NCBI GenBank assembly: GCA_023254135.1
Contig: JALQYL010000005.1
Location: 1-46,778, forward strand
Length of the DNA stretch: 46,778 nt
Origin: Ilumatobacteraceae bacterium
GTDB taxonomy: Bacteria > Actinomycetota > Acidimicrobiia > Acidimicrobiales > Ilumatobacteraceae
Direction: 5' to 3'
In this document: positions 23,720-32,033 of the stretch, in pieces
Position numbering within the stretch: position 1 is the first letter of the stretch
Layout of the letters: the number at the start of each line of letters is the position of its first letter
Translations under genes and position numbers: made by a program
Notes under the pieces: generated by a model
What the model was told of the DNA's origin: nothing
Database searches by the model: none
What the model saw: the letters and a program-made list of their open reading frames with translations, nothing else

Positions 23720-24774
23720 AGACTCTCTACGACCCAACTCGCGAAGAAATCGCCGCCATTCTGGAGGGCGAAAAGAAGTACCGCCTCGATCAGTTGTGGA
23801 CCGGCCTGTACACACACTTCAAGCGCCCGGGAGACATCAGCAATTTGCCTGCGGCATTGCGCGCCAAACTTGAAGCCGAGTTGCCAGAGTCGTTGATCGA
23901 GATTCGTCGCGAAACAAGTGCCGATGGCGACACCGTGAAGTTCTTGTGGCATCTCCTTGAGGGCCAACATCCCATTGAGACCGTTCTCATGTATTACGAA
24001 GACCGAGCCACCGTATGCGTGAGCACGCAGGCTGGTTGCGCAATGGCGTGCGGCTTTTGCGCCACCGGACAAGCGGGTTTCAACCGTCATCTCTCAGTGG
24101 GTGAAATCGTGGAGCAAGTGGTGCGCTCGGCTCGCGAGGCGGCATTGCGTGACCGCCGCATTGACAACATTGTGTTCATGGGCATGGGCGAACCGCTCGC
24201 CAACGAGGAATCTGTGTGGGGTGCCGTCGAACGCATTCACGACGACATTGGTATCTCCGCTCGACACATCACCATCTCCACGGTGGGAATCATTCCGGGC
24301 ATCAAGGCGCTCACGAAGCGACCATTGCCGGTGAACCTCGCCGTGTCGTTGCATGCGGCACGCAATGACTTGCGCAATGAACTGGTGCCCATCAACAAGC
24401 GATACCCCATTGAAGATCTCATCAATACGTGCCGCACGTACTTGTTCGAAAAGCGACGCCGCGTCACCTTTGAATGGGCACTCATTAGCGGCGTCAACGA
24501 CACCGATCGCGATGCCGAAGAACTCGCCGACCTCTGCCAAGAACTCTCGCCTGCTGCACACGTCAATCTGATTCCACTCAATCCCACACCGGGCTGGCCC
24601 ACGGTGGGTAGTTCACCTGCGCGAGTGGATGCTTTCCAGCGACTGTTGCGGGAATTCGGGGTGAATGCCACGGTTCGCCAGAATCGCGGCACAGAAATTG
24701 CAGCGGCATGTGGACAATTGGCTGCTGGTCAGCCTGTCGCTGTTTCGTTGAAGTCCTCGCGATTGCCGGACTAG
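23716..24774 (+). CDS. rlmN: Dual-specificity 23S rRNA/tRNA methyltransferase RlmN
   Basis: A 352-aa radical-SAM enzyme methylating C2 of A2503 in 23S rRNA and A37 of some tRNAs. The Fe-S cluster motif C-x3-C-x2-C is at Cys108, Cys112 and Cys115. The GMGEPLAN motif follows, and the methyl-carrying Cys is near 332 (TEIAAACGQL). ATG overlaps the mshD stop. The TAG stop lies in CTAG (24771-24774), which is also the stop of the convergent DUF6285 gene. Confidence 0.96.
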   Translation: MKTLYDPTREEIAAILEGEKKYRLDQLWTGLYTHFKRPGDISNLPAALRAKLEAELPESLIEIRRETSADGDTVKFLWHLLEGQHPIETVLMYYEDRATVCVSTQAGCAMACGFCATGQAGFNRHLSVGEIVEQVVRSAREAALRDRRIDNIVFMGMGEPLANEESVWGAVERIHDDIGISARHITISTVGIIPGIKALTKRPLPVNLAVSLHAARNDLRNELVPINKRYPIEDLINTCRTYLFEKRRRVTFEWALISGVNDTDRDAEELADLCQELSPAAHVNLIPLNPTPGWPTVGSSPARVDAFQRLLREFGVNATVRQNRGTEIAAACGQLAAGQPVAVSLKSSRLPD

Positions 24775-25112
24775 CGCAAGTACGTCGGGTTCGCCACACG
24801 AACCTTGTCTTCCACCACTGGCTTCAATACAGCCAATAACTGCATGAGTTCGTGGTCGTGTTTGCCGTCACGAATTCGTGCGGCCAATTCAGCGTCGGAT
24901 GCAACATGCAGGTCCGCAAGGACGGATGCGTGCGTCGATTCTTGTGCTGCACCCAATTCAAGTTCACGCAGCACGATGTTCATGGAGTTGATGGCAACGC
25001 GAGTATGGAACTGCAGTCGACCTTCGACCGATGCAAGAACATCACGCTCCAACCATTCACGAATGGATTCCAGCAGCTCACTGGCTGTGGGACGGTCATG
25101 CGGCGCGGTCAT
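24771..25112 (-). CDS. DUF6285 domain protein
   Basis: A 113-aa protein matching my recollection of the DUF6285 pattern: DRPTA-x-ELLE near the N-terminus, EGRLQFHTRVAIN in the middle, and a VEDKVRVANPTYL end. These proteins are typically encoded next to an aminoglycoside-phosphotransferase-like protein and acyl-CoA dehydrogenases, as here with the overlapping upstream gene (4-nt ATGA overlap). Molecular role unknown. The stop codon is shared on both strands with rlmN. Confidence 0.8.
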   Translation of the reverse strand: MTAPHDRPTASELLESIREWLERDVLASVEGRLQFHTRVAINSMNIVLRELELGAAQESTHASVLADLHVASDAELAARIRDGKHDHELMQLLAVLKPVVEDKVRVANPTYLR

Positions 25113-26062
25113 TGTGCATCCTCCAACAAGAGTTCAATGAGGTCATATTCGTTTTCACATACTCGTCGACCAATGGCCGCAAGTTCATGACTGCGAACAA
25201 GCCCCGACAAATGTGTATGCGCTTGTGAGATGCAAATGATTCCCCATTTCAATGTGCCGAGAATTTCCCACCAACGGACCACCTCAAAATCAGGACGCAC
25301 TCCCGACTCCGCTTCATATGCGTCGAATAGTTCCTCATACGAACCAAGACCAGCCGCAGGCAGTGCTCCGCCGAAACGCCACGCTCGTACACAGAGCCAC
25401 CCGAGGTCTTCCATGGGATCACCAAGATGCGACAGTTCCCAGTCGAGAATGGCCGACAAGCCGTTGTGGTCCACCATCACATTGCCCAGTCGATAATCAC
25501 CATGGACCACGGACGTGCCCGTTGAAATGGGCATGTTCTGTTCCAGCCATCGAAAAGCAACTTCGAACACCGGATGCGGTTCGCCCACTGTGTCGAGCGC
25601 CGTGCGATATCGACGTATCTGATCTTCTACGACAAGTCCAGGAACCTGGGATGGGTCGATGCGGTGCAACTGTGCCGCTGCTCTGCCCAACTGCCCCACC
25701 AGGTGTGAGCGTGCAGTGGTGAATTCCTCGTCACGAAGAATCTTTCTGGCGATCGTCTCTCCAGCAACTGCGCGCACGATCATGAATGGTCGTTCCAATG
25801 CCGTGCTCTCTGAACCATCAATCACCAGTTCGGGCACCGGAACTCCCGCAGCAAAGGCGGCCTTCAGCACGGCAGGTTCAGCACCCAAACCATTGGGTGT
25901 GCCGTTGCGAACGCGTTGCAACACGAAGTCTGAGTTGTCCGCGTTGAAGCGCCATGTTTCGCGTGATGCACCACCCGACAGACGACGCAGTTGAGAAACG
26001 GAAGCTGCACCCAGCACCGTGCGAATTGCCTCTGACATCTCTGCCACAACGTCATTCGTCAT
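25109..26062 (-). CDS. APH/ChoK-like phosphotransferase family protein (ACAD10/11 N-domain type)
   Basis: A 317-aa kinase-like protein. Its N-lobe is SGGASRETWRF, the catalytic loop is VVHGDYRLGNVM (HGD-x4-N), the metal-binding motif is AILDWE, and LGDPMEDLGWL follows. The closest functional analogues are the kinase domains of ACAD10/ACAD11, which phosphorylate 4-hydroxyacyl-CoAs. A role in hydroxyacyl-CoA catabolism is inference; antibiotic resistance is unlikely. Start ATG 26062; a GTG two codons earlier is possible. Coupled to the DUF6285 gene and divergent from the ABC ATPase. Confidence 0.85.
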   Translation of the reverse strand: MTNDVVAEMSEAIRTVLGAASVSQLRRLSGGASRETWRFNADNSDFVLQRVRNGTPNGLGAEPAVLKAAFAAGVPVPELVIDGSESTALERPFMIVRAVAGETIARKILRDEEFTTARSHLVGQLGRAAAQLHRIDPSQVPGLVVEDQIRRYRTALDTVGEPHPVFEVAFRWLEQNMPISTGTSVVHGDYRLGNVMVDHNGLSAILDWELSHLGDPMEDLGWLCVRAWRFGGALPAAGLGSYEELFDAYEAESGVRPDFEVVRWWEILGTLKWGIICISQAHTHLSGLVRSHELAAIGRRVCENEYDLIELLLEDAQ

Positions 26063-26084
26063 TCCCACACTCTTCCACGCCCGA

Positions 26085-26090
26085 TACCGT
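26085..26090 (+). promoter_or_regulatory. -10 element TACCGT of the ABC ATPase gene
   Basis: TACCGT ends 7 nt before ATG 26098. Confidence 0.5.
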
Positions 26091-26097
26091 GTTTCTC

Positions 26098-26901
26098 ATG
26101 TCAGAGCACGTATCGGCCACACCGGTGATTGAAACCGAGAATGTCACCGTGGTACGCGAGGGTCGGAACATCCTCAATTCAGTGTCTCTGGCAGTGAACG
26201 CCACCGATAGGTGGGCAATTCTTGGGGCCAACGGATGCGGAAAAACCACGTTGTTGCGAATCATGTCGTTGTATTTGCACCCGTCAAAGGGCGATATCCG
26301 GGTGAATGGCCAATCACTGGGAACATTTGATATTCGTCCGGTGCGTCCACGCATTGCCTACATGTCGGCTTCTCTTGCTACTGACTTGCGATCCGACCTC
26401 ACTGCACAAGACGTGGTGATGACGGCCAAGAACGGTGCGCTGGAAACGTGGTGGCACGAATATTCAGACGATGATCGAGCCAAAGCACTGCAATGTTTGG
26501 AACGCATGGGTGTCGCCCACTTCGCACATCGCAATATTGGTTCTTTGTCGTCGGGAGAACAACAGCGGGTCTTGCTGGGCCGCGTTCTCATGAACAACCC
26601 CATTGCGGTCCTCTTGGATGAACCCAGCGCTCGACTTGATCTAGGTGGACGTGAGCGTCTGGTTCAACTGCTGAACAAGTTTGCGACGGACAACCCCACT
26701 CTGCCGTCCGTGTTGGTCACTCACCACGTTGACGAAATTCCTGACAGCACTACCCATTGTGCACTTCTCAAGAACGGTTCACTGCTTGCTGCCGGACCCC
26801 TGCACGAAACGTTGACGTCTGCGGCATTGTCGGAAACCTTTGAAGTGAACTTGGTCGTAGAGGAACGACCGAATGGGCGATTGGGTGCTTACGCCCCCTG
26901 A
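26098..26901 (+). CDS. Stand-alone ABC transporter ATP-binding protein
   Basis: A 267-aa ATPase: Walker A GANGCGKTT, Q-loop region (AYMSASLATDLR), ABC signature LSSGEQQR, Walker B VLLDEP, and a His switch at VTHHVDEIP. The HHVDEIP ending and overall form resemble the ModF/YlmA-like group, whose members occur without membrane partners. No permease is nearby, so it either pairs with a distant permease or is a soluble ATPase. The 3' end overlaps the convergent SRPBCC gene by 13 bp. Confidence 0.88.
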   Translation: MSEHVSATPVIETENVTVVREGRNILNSVSLAVNATDRWAILGANGCGKTTLLRIMSLYLHPSKGDIRVNGQSLGTFDIRPVRPRIAYMSASLATDLRSDLTAQDVVMTAKNGALETWWHEYSDDDRAKALQCLERMGVAHFAHRNIGSLSSGEQQRVLLGRVLMNNPIAVLLDEPSARLDLGGRERLVQLLNKFATDNPTLPSVLVTHHVDEIPDSTTHCALLKNGSLLAAGPLHETLTSAALSETFEVNLVVEERPNGRLGAYAP

Positions 26902-27314
26902 ACAACCTTCGCCAACTGCGCCTTGCCGGCGTCAACCTGTGATGCCAACACACGGTCCAGCACACCAGCTGTCCACAGAGTGCCGCCGTATTCCAGGTTC
27001 ATGGTGACGGTGCATGCACTTCCTGCATCGTTGATGTCTACAGCCAGTCTCCAGGGAGAATGTTGCCGACCGTCCTGCTCATCACGTTCAAACACGATCT
27101 TCGATTCAGTGTTCACCGTTCTGGTCATTCGAATGCGCTTTGATCGTGCAAACACTCCCACCTTGGCGCGCAGTTCCACGTTCCAACTGTCATTTCCATC
27201 GGCCTCTACGGCATGCACCAATGACATCCAAGCTGGATACTTCTGCAAGTCGTTCACAAATGGCAGCACCACCTCGGGCGCAACGGGCAATTCCACTGAT
27301 GACGAGTACTTCAC
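26889..27314 (-). CDS. SRPBCC-fold protein (polyketide cyclase/dehydrase-like)
   Basis: A 141-aa START-like protein. The N-terminal strand VKYSSSVELPVAPEVV leads to a helix with LQKYPAWMSLV, then a long beta-sheet and a C-terminal helix (DRVLASQVDAGKAQLAKVV). This is the lipid- or ligand-binding fold of the polyketide cyclase/coenzyme Q-binding group. The start is GTG 27314, 4 nt after the DUF3499 stop; longer forms would run into that gene in another frame. Ligand unknown; likely co-expressed with the DUF3499 protein. Confidence 0.85.
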   Translation of the reverse strand: MKYSSSVELPVAPEVVLPFVNDLQKYPAWMSLVHAVEADGNDSWNVELRAKVGVFARSKRIRMTRTVNTESKIVFERDEQDGRQHSPWRLAVDINDAGSACTVTMNLEYGGTLWTAGVLDRVLASQVDAGKAQLAKVVQGA

Positions 27315-27318
27315 ACCA

Positions 27319-27804
27319 TCACTCTTCTTCGTGTGATGGCTTTTGACCAAAAGCGCGGCCCAACAATCGACCGAACTTTGGGGCTTCGTCATCAACGACG
27401 TCGTCATCAACGACTTCAAGTGAGGCGCCCAAACGAGGCGACCATGGAATTGCCTGGGTTTCGTCGGGATCAAACAATGTCGGGATCACTTCTTCCACGA
27501 CGGGAGCTTGTGGTTTCTTCACCTTTTTCGGAGAACGCTTCTTGGGTCTTGCGTCGAGAGCCTCTTGTGCCGCCACTTCTTCCGCCAATGCCTTGAACAA
27601 ACGCGGAATTTCGTCGCGACGGTCATCGAGGGTCCAGCCTCGAGGAACCGTGAGGGCATTGGCATGTCGACGACACAATCGACCAGAGAGTTCTCGGTCG
27701 GACATTGCCTTGTTGTCGACCCACACCACCAGTGCAGCCTTGTCCATTCCGTACGAGACCTCAGCTTGGGCTGCACACCCAGGTCGTTCACATAGTCTTC
27801 GCAC
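27319..27804 (-). CDS. DUF3499 family protein
   Basis: A 161-aa actinobacterial protein. Residues 1-60 hold a zinc-ribbon-like pattern (C-x4-C near the start, then C-R-R-H) followed by the VPRGW motif I associate with DUF3499. The middle is Lys-Pro-rich (RPKKRSPKKVKKPQ), and the C-terminal part is acidic and probably disordered. Start GTG 27804 is preferred because TAGCGT ends 7 nt upstream; the ATG two codons earlier would lie 1 nt from that element. Function not known. Confidence 0.8.
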   Translation of the reverse strand: MRRLCERPGCAAQAEVSYGMDKAALVVWVDNKAMSDRELSGRLCRRHANALTVPRGWTLDDRRDEIPRLFKALAEEVAAQEALDARPKKRSPKKVKKPQAPVVEEVIPTLFDPDETQAIPWSPRLGASLEVVDDDVVDDEAPKFGRLLGRAFGQKPSHEEE

Positions 27805-27811
27805 GACCATG

Positions 27812-27817
27812 ACGCTA
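27812..27817 (-). promoter_or_regulatory. -10 element TAGCGT of the DUF3499 gene
   Basis: TAGCGT on the minus strand ends 7 nt before GTG 27804. Confidence 0.45.
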
Positions 27818-27827
27818 GATGATGTGA

Positions 27828-27904
27828 TGGTGGGCGCAGAGGGACTCGAACCCCCGACCCCTACGATGTGAACGTAGTGCTCTAACCAGCTGAGCTATGC
27901 GCCC
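27828..27904 (-). tRNA. tRNA-Val (CAC)
   Basis: A 77-nt cloverleaf with encoded CCA: acceptor GGGCGCA/TGCGCCC, D-arm AGCTCAGCTGGTTAGAGC, anticodon stem CTACG/CGTAG with loop TTCACAT (anticodon CAC), and T-loop GGTTCGAGTC. Confidence 0.96.
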
Positions 27905-27968
27905 TTACGGGAAACTCAGGCTATCCAGCGGCTCTCATTTCTGCCACTTTCAATGTGCAACTGCCGAT

Positions 27969-28886
27969 TTAATAGCCGTTTCGAACATCAACCAGGCCAA
28001 CCAGCTCTTCGCCTGCCAAGTATTTCGCCACATTGGTGGTGATGCGTTCGGACAACAGTGGCACCGCCATCTCGGGTGTGTTGCCCACGTGTGGCGTGAT
28101 GATGCAATTCGGCAGACTCCACAGTGGATGCTCAGCAGGCAATGGTTCTGGGTCGGTGACATCAAGCGCAGCACCACCAATCACGTTGTTCTGCAATGCC
28201 CACACCAGGTCATCGGTGACAATGTGCGCTCCACGCGCGACATTCACTATCCATGCATGGGGCTCCATTAATTCAAATTCCGGTCTCCCCAACAAACCGG
28301 TTGTCTCTGGTGTGAGCGACAACGCAAGAACCACAAGGTCGGCCCCCACCAAGGCATCAACAAGATTCTCCGTGCCCACCACCGTGTCTGCACCTTCAAT
28401 GTGTTCCACTGTGCGACGCACGACAGTGATGTTGCACTGAAATGCCGTCAGCAATCGAATCAGCGACTCCGTGATTCCTCCGCCACCCACGATGGTGACA
28501 TTGGCGTTCAACAAATTGCGGCCCACCGGGCCACTCCACGAAGTGGAACGCGCATATTGCGCCACATTGCGCATACCGGCCAATGCAAGAGCAACGGCAT
28601 GTTCTGCCACTGGTTCTGCATATACACCCTTGCCGCACGTCCACGTGCGCGCGTCATCAATGATGGGAACAAAATTTTCAATTCCGGCAAACGGCACCTG
28701 CACCCATTCAATGTGCGAGTTCGCCTGCAACAAATTGTGGAGACCTTGTGGGTCTCGAGCGGCAGTCCACACAACCGCAGTGGCGTCGGCAGGTTCAACC
28801 AACTCTCCACCTCCGGCAATCACAGCATCTCTCACCCACTCAGGTGAACCGGCCGGCCCAATGGCGATGCGTTTGTGATGCTCCAT
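27969..28886 (-). CDS. D-isomer-specific 2-hydroxyacid dehydrogenase
   Basis: A 305-aa NAD(P)-dependent oxidoreductase. The dinucleotide-binding loop is VGGGGITESL, and the catalytic residues are Arg (NVARGAH), Glu (DVTDPEPLPAEHPLW) and His (ITPHVGNTPEM). The substrate is not readable; relatives act on phosphoglycerate, glyoxylate, hydroxypyruvate or lactate. It begins 6 nt after the potC stop, so it is the last gene of the polyamine-transporter operon. Confidence 0.9.
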   Translation of the reverse strand: MEHHKRIAIGPAGSPEWVRDAVIAGGGELVEPADATAVVWTAARDPQGLHNLLQANSHIEWVQVPFAGIENFVPIIDDARTWTCGKGVYAEPVAEHAVALALAGMRNVAQYARSTSWSGPVGRNLLNANVTIVGGGGITESLIRLLTAFQCNITVVRRTVEHIEGADTVVGTENLVDALVGADLVVLALSLTPETTGLLGRPEFELMEPHAWIVNVARGAHIVTDDLVWALQNNVIGGAALDVTDPEPLPAEHPLWSLPNCIITPHVGNTPEMAVPLLSERITTNVAKYLAGEELVGLVDVRNGY

Positions 28887-28892
28887 ATCGGT

Positions 28893-29726
28893 TTATTTTC
28901 CTGACGTTACGGGTCCCATGGCCTTGCGTTGGCGACGTGCCCCAACAACAAACCCAATCACCATGAGCGAAATGCTGCCCATGAGAATCATTGTGGCCAG
29001 CACGTTGATTTGCGGTGGAATGGCCACACGCGACGCGCCGAAAATTTGCAGCGGGAATGTCACCAATGAGCCCGCATTGAAGAATGTGATGATGAAGTCA
29101 TCGATGGAGAGCGCGAATGACAGCAAGGCCGCCGCCAATATGCCCGGAAGTATGAGCGGAAATGTGACTTTCCAGAAAGCGCGTTGCGGAGTGGCACCCA
29201 AATCCATGGCGGCCTGCTCCAATGTCCAGTCGAATCCGCGGATACGTGCCCGCAATGTGACTGCCACAAAAGAGACCTGGAACATGATGTGGGCGATAAT
29301 CACGGTGAGATAACCGAACGAAGTGCCTCTGGCAATGAACAGAGTTGCCAACGATGAACCCAGCACGATTTCGGGAGAAGTGAGAGGCAACACCAGGAAC
29401 AGGTTCACAACCCCGCTGCCCTTGAACTTGTAGCGACTCAACGAGAGCGCGATCATGGTGCCAAGCATGGTGGCACATGCTGTTGAAATAACTGCCACCT
29501 TGAGACTCACCATCAAGGCATCCGTGAGTTCTGGCGAAGCGAAGGGGTGCGCCCAGTTCTTCAGCGTGAAACCGCGCCACACAATATTGAACTTGCCCTT
29601 GGGATTGTTGAACGAGAACAGCACGATCATGGCGATGGGTGCGAACAGATACAACATTGCGGCCACGGCCACGGCATTGATGAAGCGGCGTCCATTGCGC
29701 TGACGAGTACTTAATGCGCCAGTCAC
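28893..29726 (-). CDS. potC: Spermidine/putrescine-type ABC permease (PotC-like)
   Basis: A 277-aa inner-membrane permease with six TM helices and the cytoplasmic EAA loop (EQAAMDLGATPQRAFWKVTFPLILPGI), which contacts the PotA ATPase. GTG 29726 overlaps the potB stop as GTGA. Confidence 0.92.
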   Translation of the reverse strand: MTGALSTRQRNGRRFINAVAVAAMLYLFAPIAMIVLFSFNNPKGKFNIVWRGFTLKNWAHPFASPELTDALMVSLKVAVISTACATMLGTMIALSLSRYKFKGSGVVNLFLVLPLTSPEIVLGSSLATLFIARGTSFGYLTVIIAHIMFQVSFVAVTLRARIRGFDWTLEQAAMDLGATPQRAFWKVTFPLILPGILAAALLSFALSIDDFIITFFNAGSLVTFPLQIFGASRVAIPPQINVLATMILMGSISLMVIGFVVGARRQRKAMGPVTSGK

Positions 29727-30781
29727 ATCAATTCCTCAGTGCCCATGAACTTGGCATACACCAGAACCGAAACCGTGATGACCGACATAAGAACAAATGA
29801 CATTGCGGTGGCAACGGGATAGTTCAACTGGCGCAAGAACTGATCTTGAATGGAATTGCCAATCATGGTGGTCTGTGGACTACCCAAAAATTGAGCATTC
29901 ACGAAGTCTCCGGCGGCAGGAATGAACACCAACAAACTGCCGGCGAAGACGCCCGGCAACGACATGGGAAGAACCACCTTGCGGAACGCACCTGTGGCAG
30001 TGGAATACAAGTCCATCGCGGCATCCACCAGTCGCGCATCGATCTTTTCCAGACTCACGAAGATGGGCAGGATCATGAACGGCAAAAAGTTGTAGGTAAG
30101 ACCACCGATGACGGCCGCCGGGGTATTCATGAGACGTCCGTTGTCCATGATGTGCAGCCACTCAAACACCTGTTCAACACCCAATTTGTTGATCAGACCC
30201 ACGATTGGCCCTTCGTCTGCCAACAAGTTCTGCCATGCCAACGTACGAATGAGATACGAGGTAAAGAACGGAACAGCCACCAAGCCCAACAACACAGACT
30301 TGAACTTGCCGCCACGGAATGCAATCACATACGCAAGCGGATAACCGATGAGAAGCGTGAGCACTGTTGCTGCTGCGGCGTAGAAGAAACTACGACCGAA
30401 CTGCGGACCAAAATCAGTGAGTGCGGTGGCGTAGTTACCCCAATGCCAGGAAAACGATGGCGAAAAATCGAAACGACTTTTCTTGGCCGACAATGACATT
30501 TCCAACATGGACCACAAGGGCGCCAGAAAGAAAAGACACAGCCACAAGATGCCTGGCTTCAACAAACCGTACGGTGCAAGAGCTCGACGTGTCTCGAGCC
30601 CACCCACAAATGCGGTCCACACGATGCCCAACACGGCGACGAGCATGAGAGACAGCACACCGATGGCGGCAGGCCCACTCACCCATCCGGCACCCAGCGA
30701 CACCGCGCCCGCCGCAACGACGAGCATCACGGAAATCCCGACTCGTTCGGGTTTCTGCTCGATGAAGCGTGGAGTGGTCAC
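29723..30781 (-). CDS. potB: Spermidine/putrescine-type ABC permease (PotB-like) with N-terminal extension
   Basis: A 352-aa permease. The core carries six helices and an EAA loop (DAAMDLYSTATGAFRKVVL). Compared with typical PotB (about 275-320 aa) there is an extra N-terminal segment of about 60 residues that looks like two added helices (about 15-35 and 40-60) before the core begins at GILWLCLFFLAPL. GTG start. It lies 35 bp downstream of potD. Confidence 0.9.
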   Translation of the reverse strand: MTTPRFIEQKPERVGISVMLVVAAGAVSLGAGWVSGPAAIGVLSLMLVAVLGIVWTAFVGGLETRRALAPYGLLKPGILWLCLFFLAPLWSMLEMSLSAKKSRFDFSPSFSWHWGNYATALTDFGPQFGRSFFYAAAATVLTLLIGYPLAYVIAFRGGKFKSVLLGLVAVPFFTSYLIRTLAWQNLLADEGPIVGLINKLGVEQVFEWLHIMDNGRLMNTPAAVIGGLTYNFLPFMILPIFVSLEKIDARLVDAAMDLYSTATGAFRKVVLPMSLPGVFAGSLLVFIPAAGDFVNAQFLGSPQTTMIGNSIQDQFLRQLNYPVATAMSFVLMSVITVSVLVYAKFMGTEELM

Positions 30782-30816
30782 ACCAGGTTCTTTACGGGAG
30801 AATTCGTGGGTGGTGG

Positions 30817-31980
30817 CTATGCGCCAGTAATGCTGGCAAAACGCTCGTCGAACTTGGCTTCTTCAGCTTCCGCCAACGAACCCCATCCCTGCAAACGAGA
30901 CACGGAGTCGGCATCGGGGAACACCAATGGGTTGTCGGCCAACGCAGCAGCCTCTCCACCCATCTTCACCAGTTCTTCACGAACACCCTTGACAGGCGAG
31001 AAGTAACCGGTGAAAGCCGTGATGCGAGCAGCATTCACTGGGTCATAGATGTAGTTCATCCACGATGACACGGAATCACTGTTCTCAGAACCCGCGACCC
31101 ACATCATGGTGTCGTACCAGCTGGTGCCACCCTCTTCGGGGACTACGAAATGCACATCGGGATTGTCTTTGGCAATCTGCATAACGTCACCGGACCACGC
31201 AACGCACACCGCAAAGTTGCCGGTGTTGAGGTCGTCCATGTAGTCGTTGCCAGTGAAGGCACGAATTTGACCATCGGTCTTTGCCTTTTCGATCTTGTCG
31301 AACGCTTCGACGGCATCGTCATAGGTCTTGATGTCGGACAACTTCTTGCCCATGCCCATGAGAACGAGCCCGAGCGTGTCACGCATTTCGGTGAGCATGC
31401 CCACCTTGCCCTTGAATGCAGGATCGAAAAGGTCTTCCACACTCTTCAGGTCCTTGCCCGTTGCCTTCTTGTTGTATGCGATACCGGCGATACCTGTTTG
31501 CCATGGCAACTGATACTCGTTCTTCGGATCCCAGGATGGTGCAAGCAGGTCGTCGCGCAGGTTCTTCGCATTGGGAATTGCCGCTTTGTCCAGCTTTTGT
31601 GCCCAACCCAATTGAATCCAACGGTCTGCCATCCAGAAAGTGGGAGCCACGATGTCCGGAGCAATCTTTTGTCCCTTTGACAACATGGGCTGCACCTTGG
31701 CGAAGTACTCGTTGTTGTCGTTGTACGCCTCGGTGTACTTCATCTTGATTCCGGTGGCAGTTTCAAACGCCTTCACGGTCTCTGTATCGATGTATCCGGG
31801 CCAGTTCTCGAAATACAGCTCCTTCGCGCCTCCACCCGAGGAGGAACCACTGCTTCCACCGCACGCGGCGAGAATGGCAGGAAGTGACAATGCACCTGCT
31901 CCAACAAGTCCTGAACGAATCAGGAATTCACGACGCGAGTAGCGAGCGCCACGTGATGAAGGGTTGTTGTTGTTTTCCAT
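30817..31980 (-). CDS. potD: Tat-exported polyamine-binding lipoprotein (PotD/PotF-like)
   Basis: A 387-aa extracellular solute-binding protein. A twin-arginine signal (SRREFL, Arg16-Arg17) is combined with a lipobox (LAAC, Cys40), so it should be a folded, lipid-anchored receptor. A Ser/Gly linker precedes the mature domain, which opens with YFENWPGYID, the PotD/PotF ligand-site pattern. The start is ATG 31980, with AAGGAG 7 nt upstream; the in-frame ATG two codons earlier is 1 nt from that Shine-Dalgarno and is rejected. Ligand putrescine or spermidine by family. Confidence 0.92.
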   Translation of the reverse strand: MENNNNPSSRGARYSRREFLIRSGLVGAGALSLPAILAACGGSSGSSSGGGAKELYFENWPGYIDTETVKAFETATGIKMKYTEAYNDNNEYFAKVQPMLSKGQKIAPDIVAPTFWMADRWIQLGWAQKLDKAAIPNAKNLRDDLLAPSWDPKNEYQLPWQTGIAGIAYNKKATGKDLKSVEDLFDPAFKGKVGMLTEMRDTLGLVLMGMGKKLSDIKTYDDAVEAFDKIEKAKTDGQIRAFTGNDYMDDLNTGNFAVCVAWSGDVMQIAKDNPDVHFVVPEEGGTSWYDTMMWVAGSENSDSVSSWMNYIYDPVNAARITAFTGYFSPVKGVREELVKMGGEAAALADNPLVFPDADSVSRLQGWGSLAEAEEAKFDERFASITGA

Positions 31981-32033
31981 ATTCATTCTCCTTGCTGAGC
32001 GGTGTAGTGGAATTCCTGGCCGTAACGAATGTG

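Noticed and set aside
25109-26062. Aminoglycoside resistance gene
   Set aside because: The fold motif is shared by many kinases; pairing with DUF6285 points to the acyl-CoA-related group instead.
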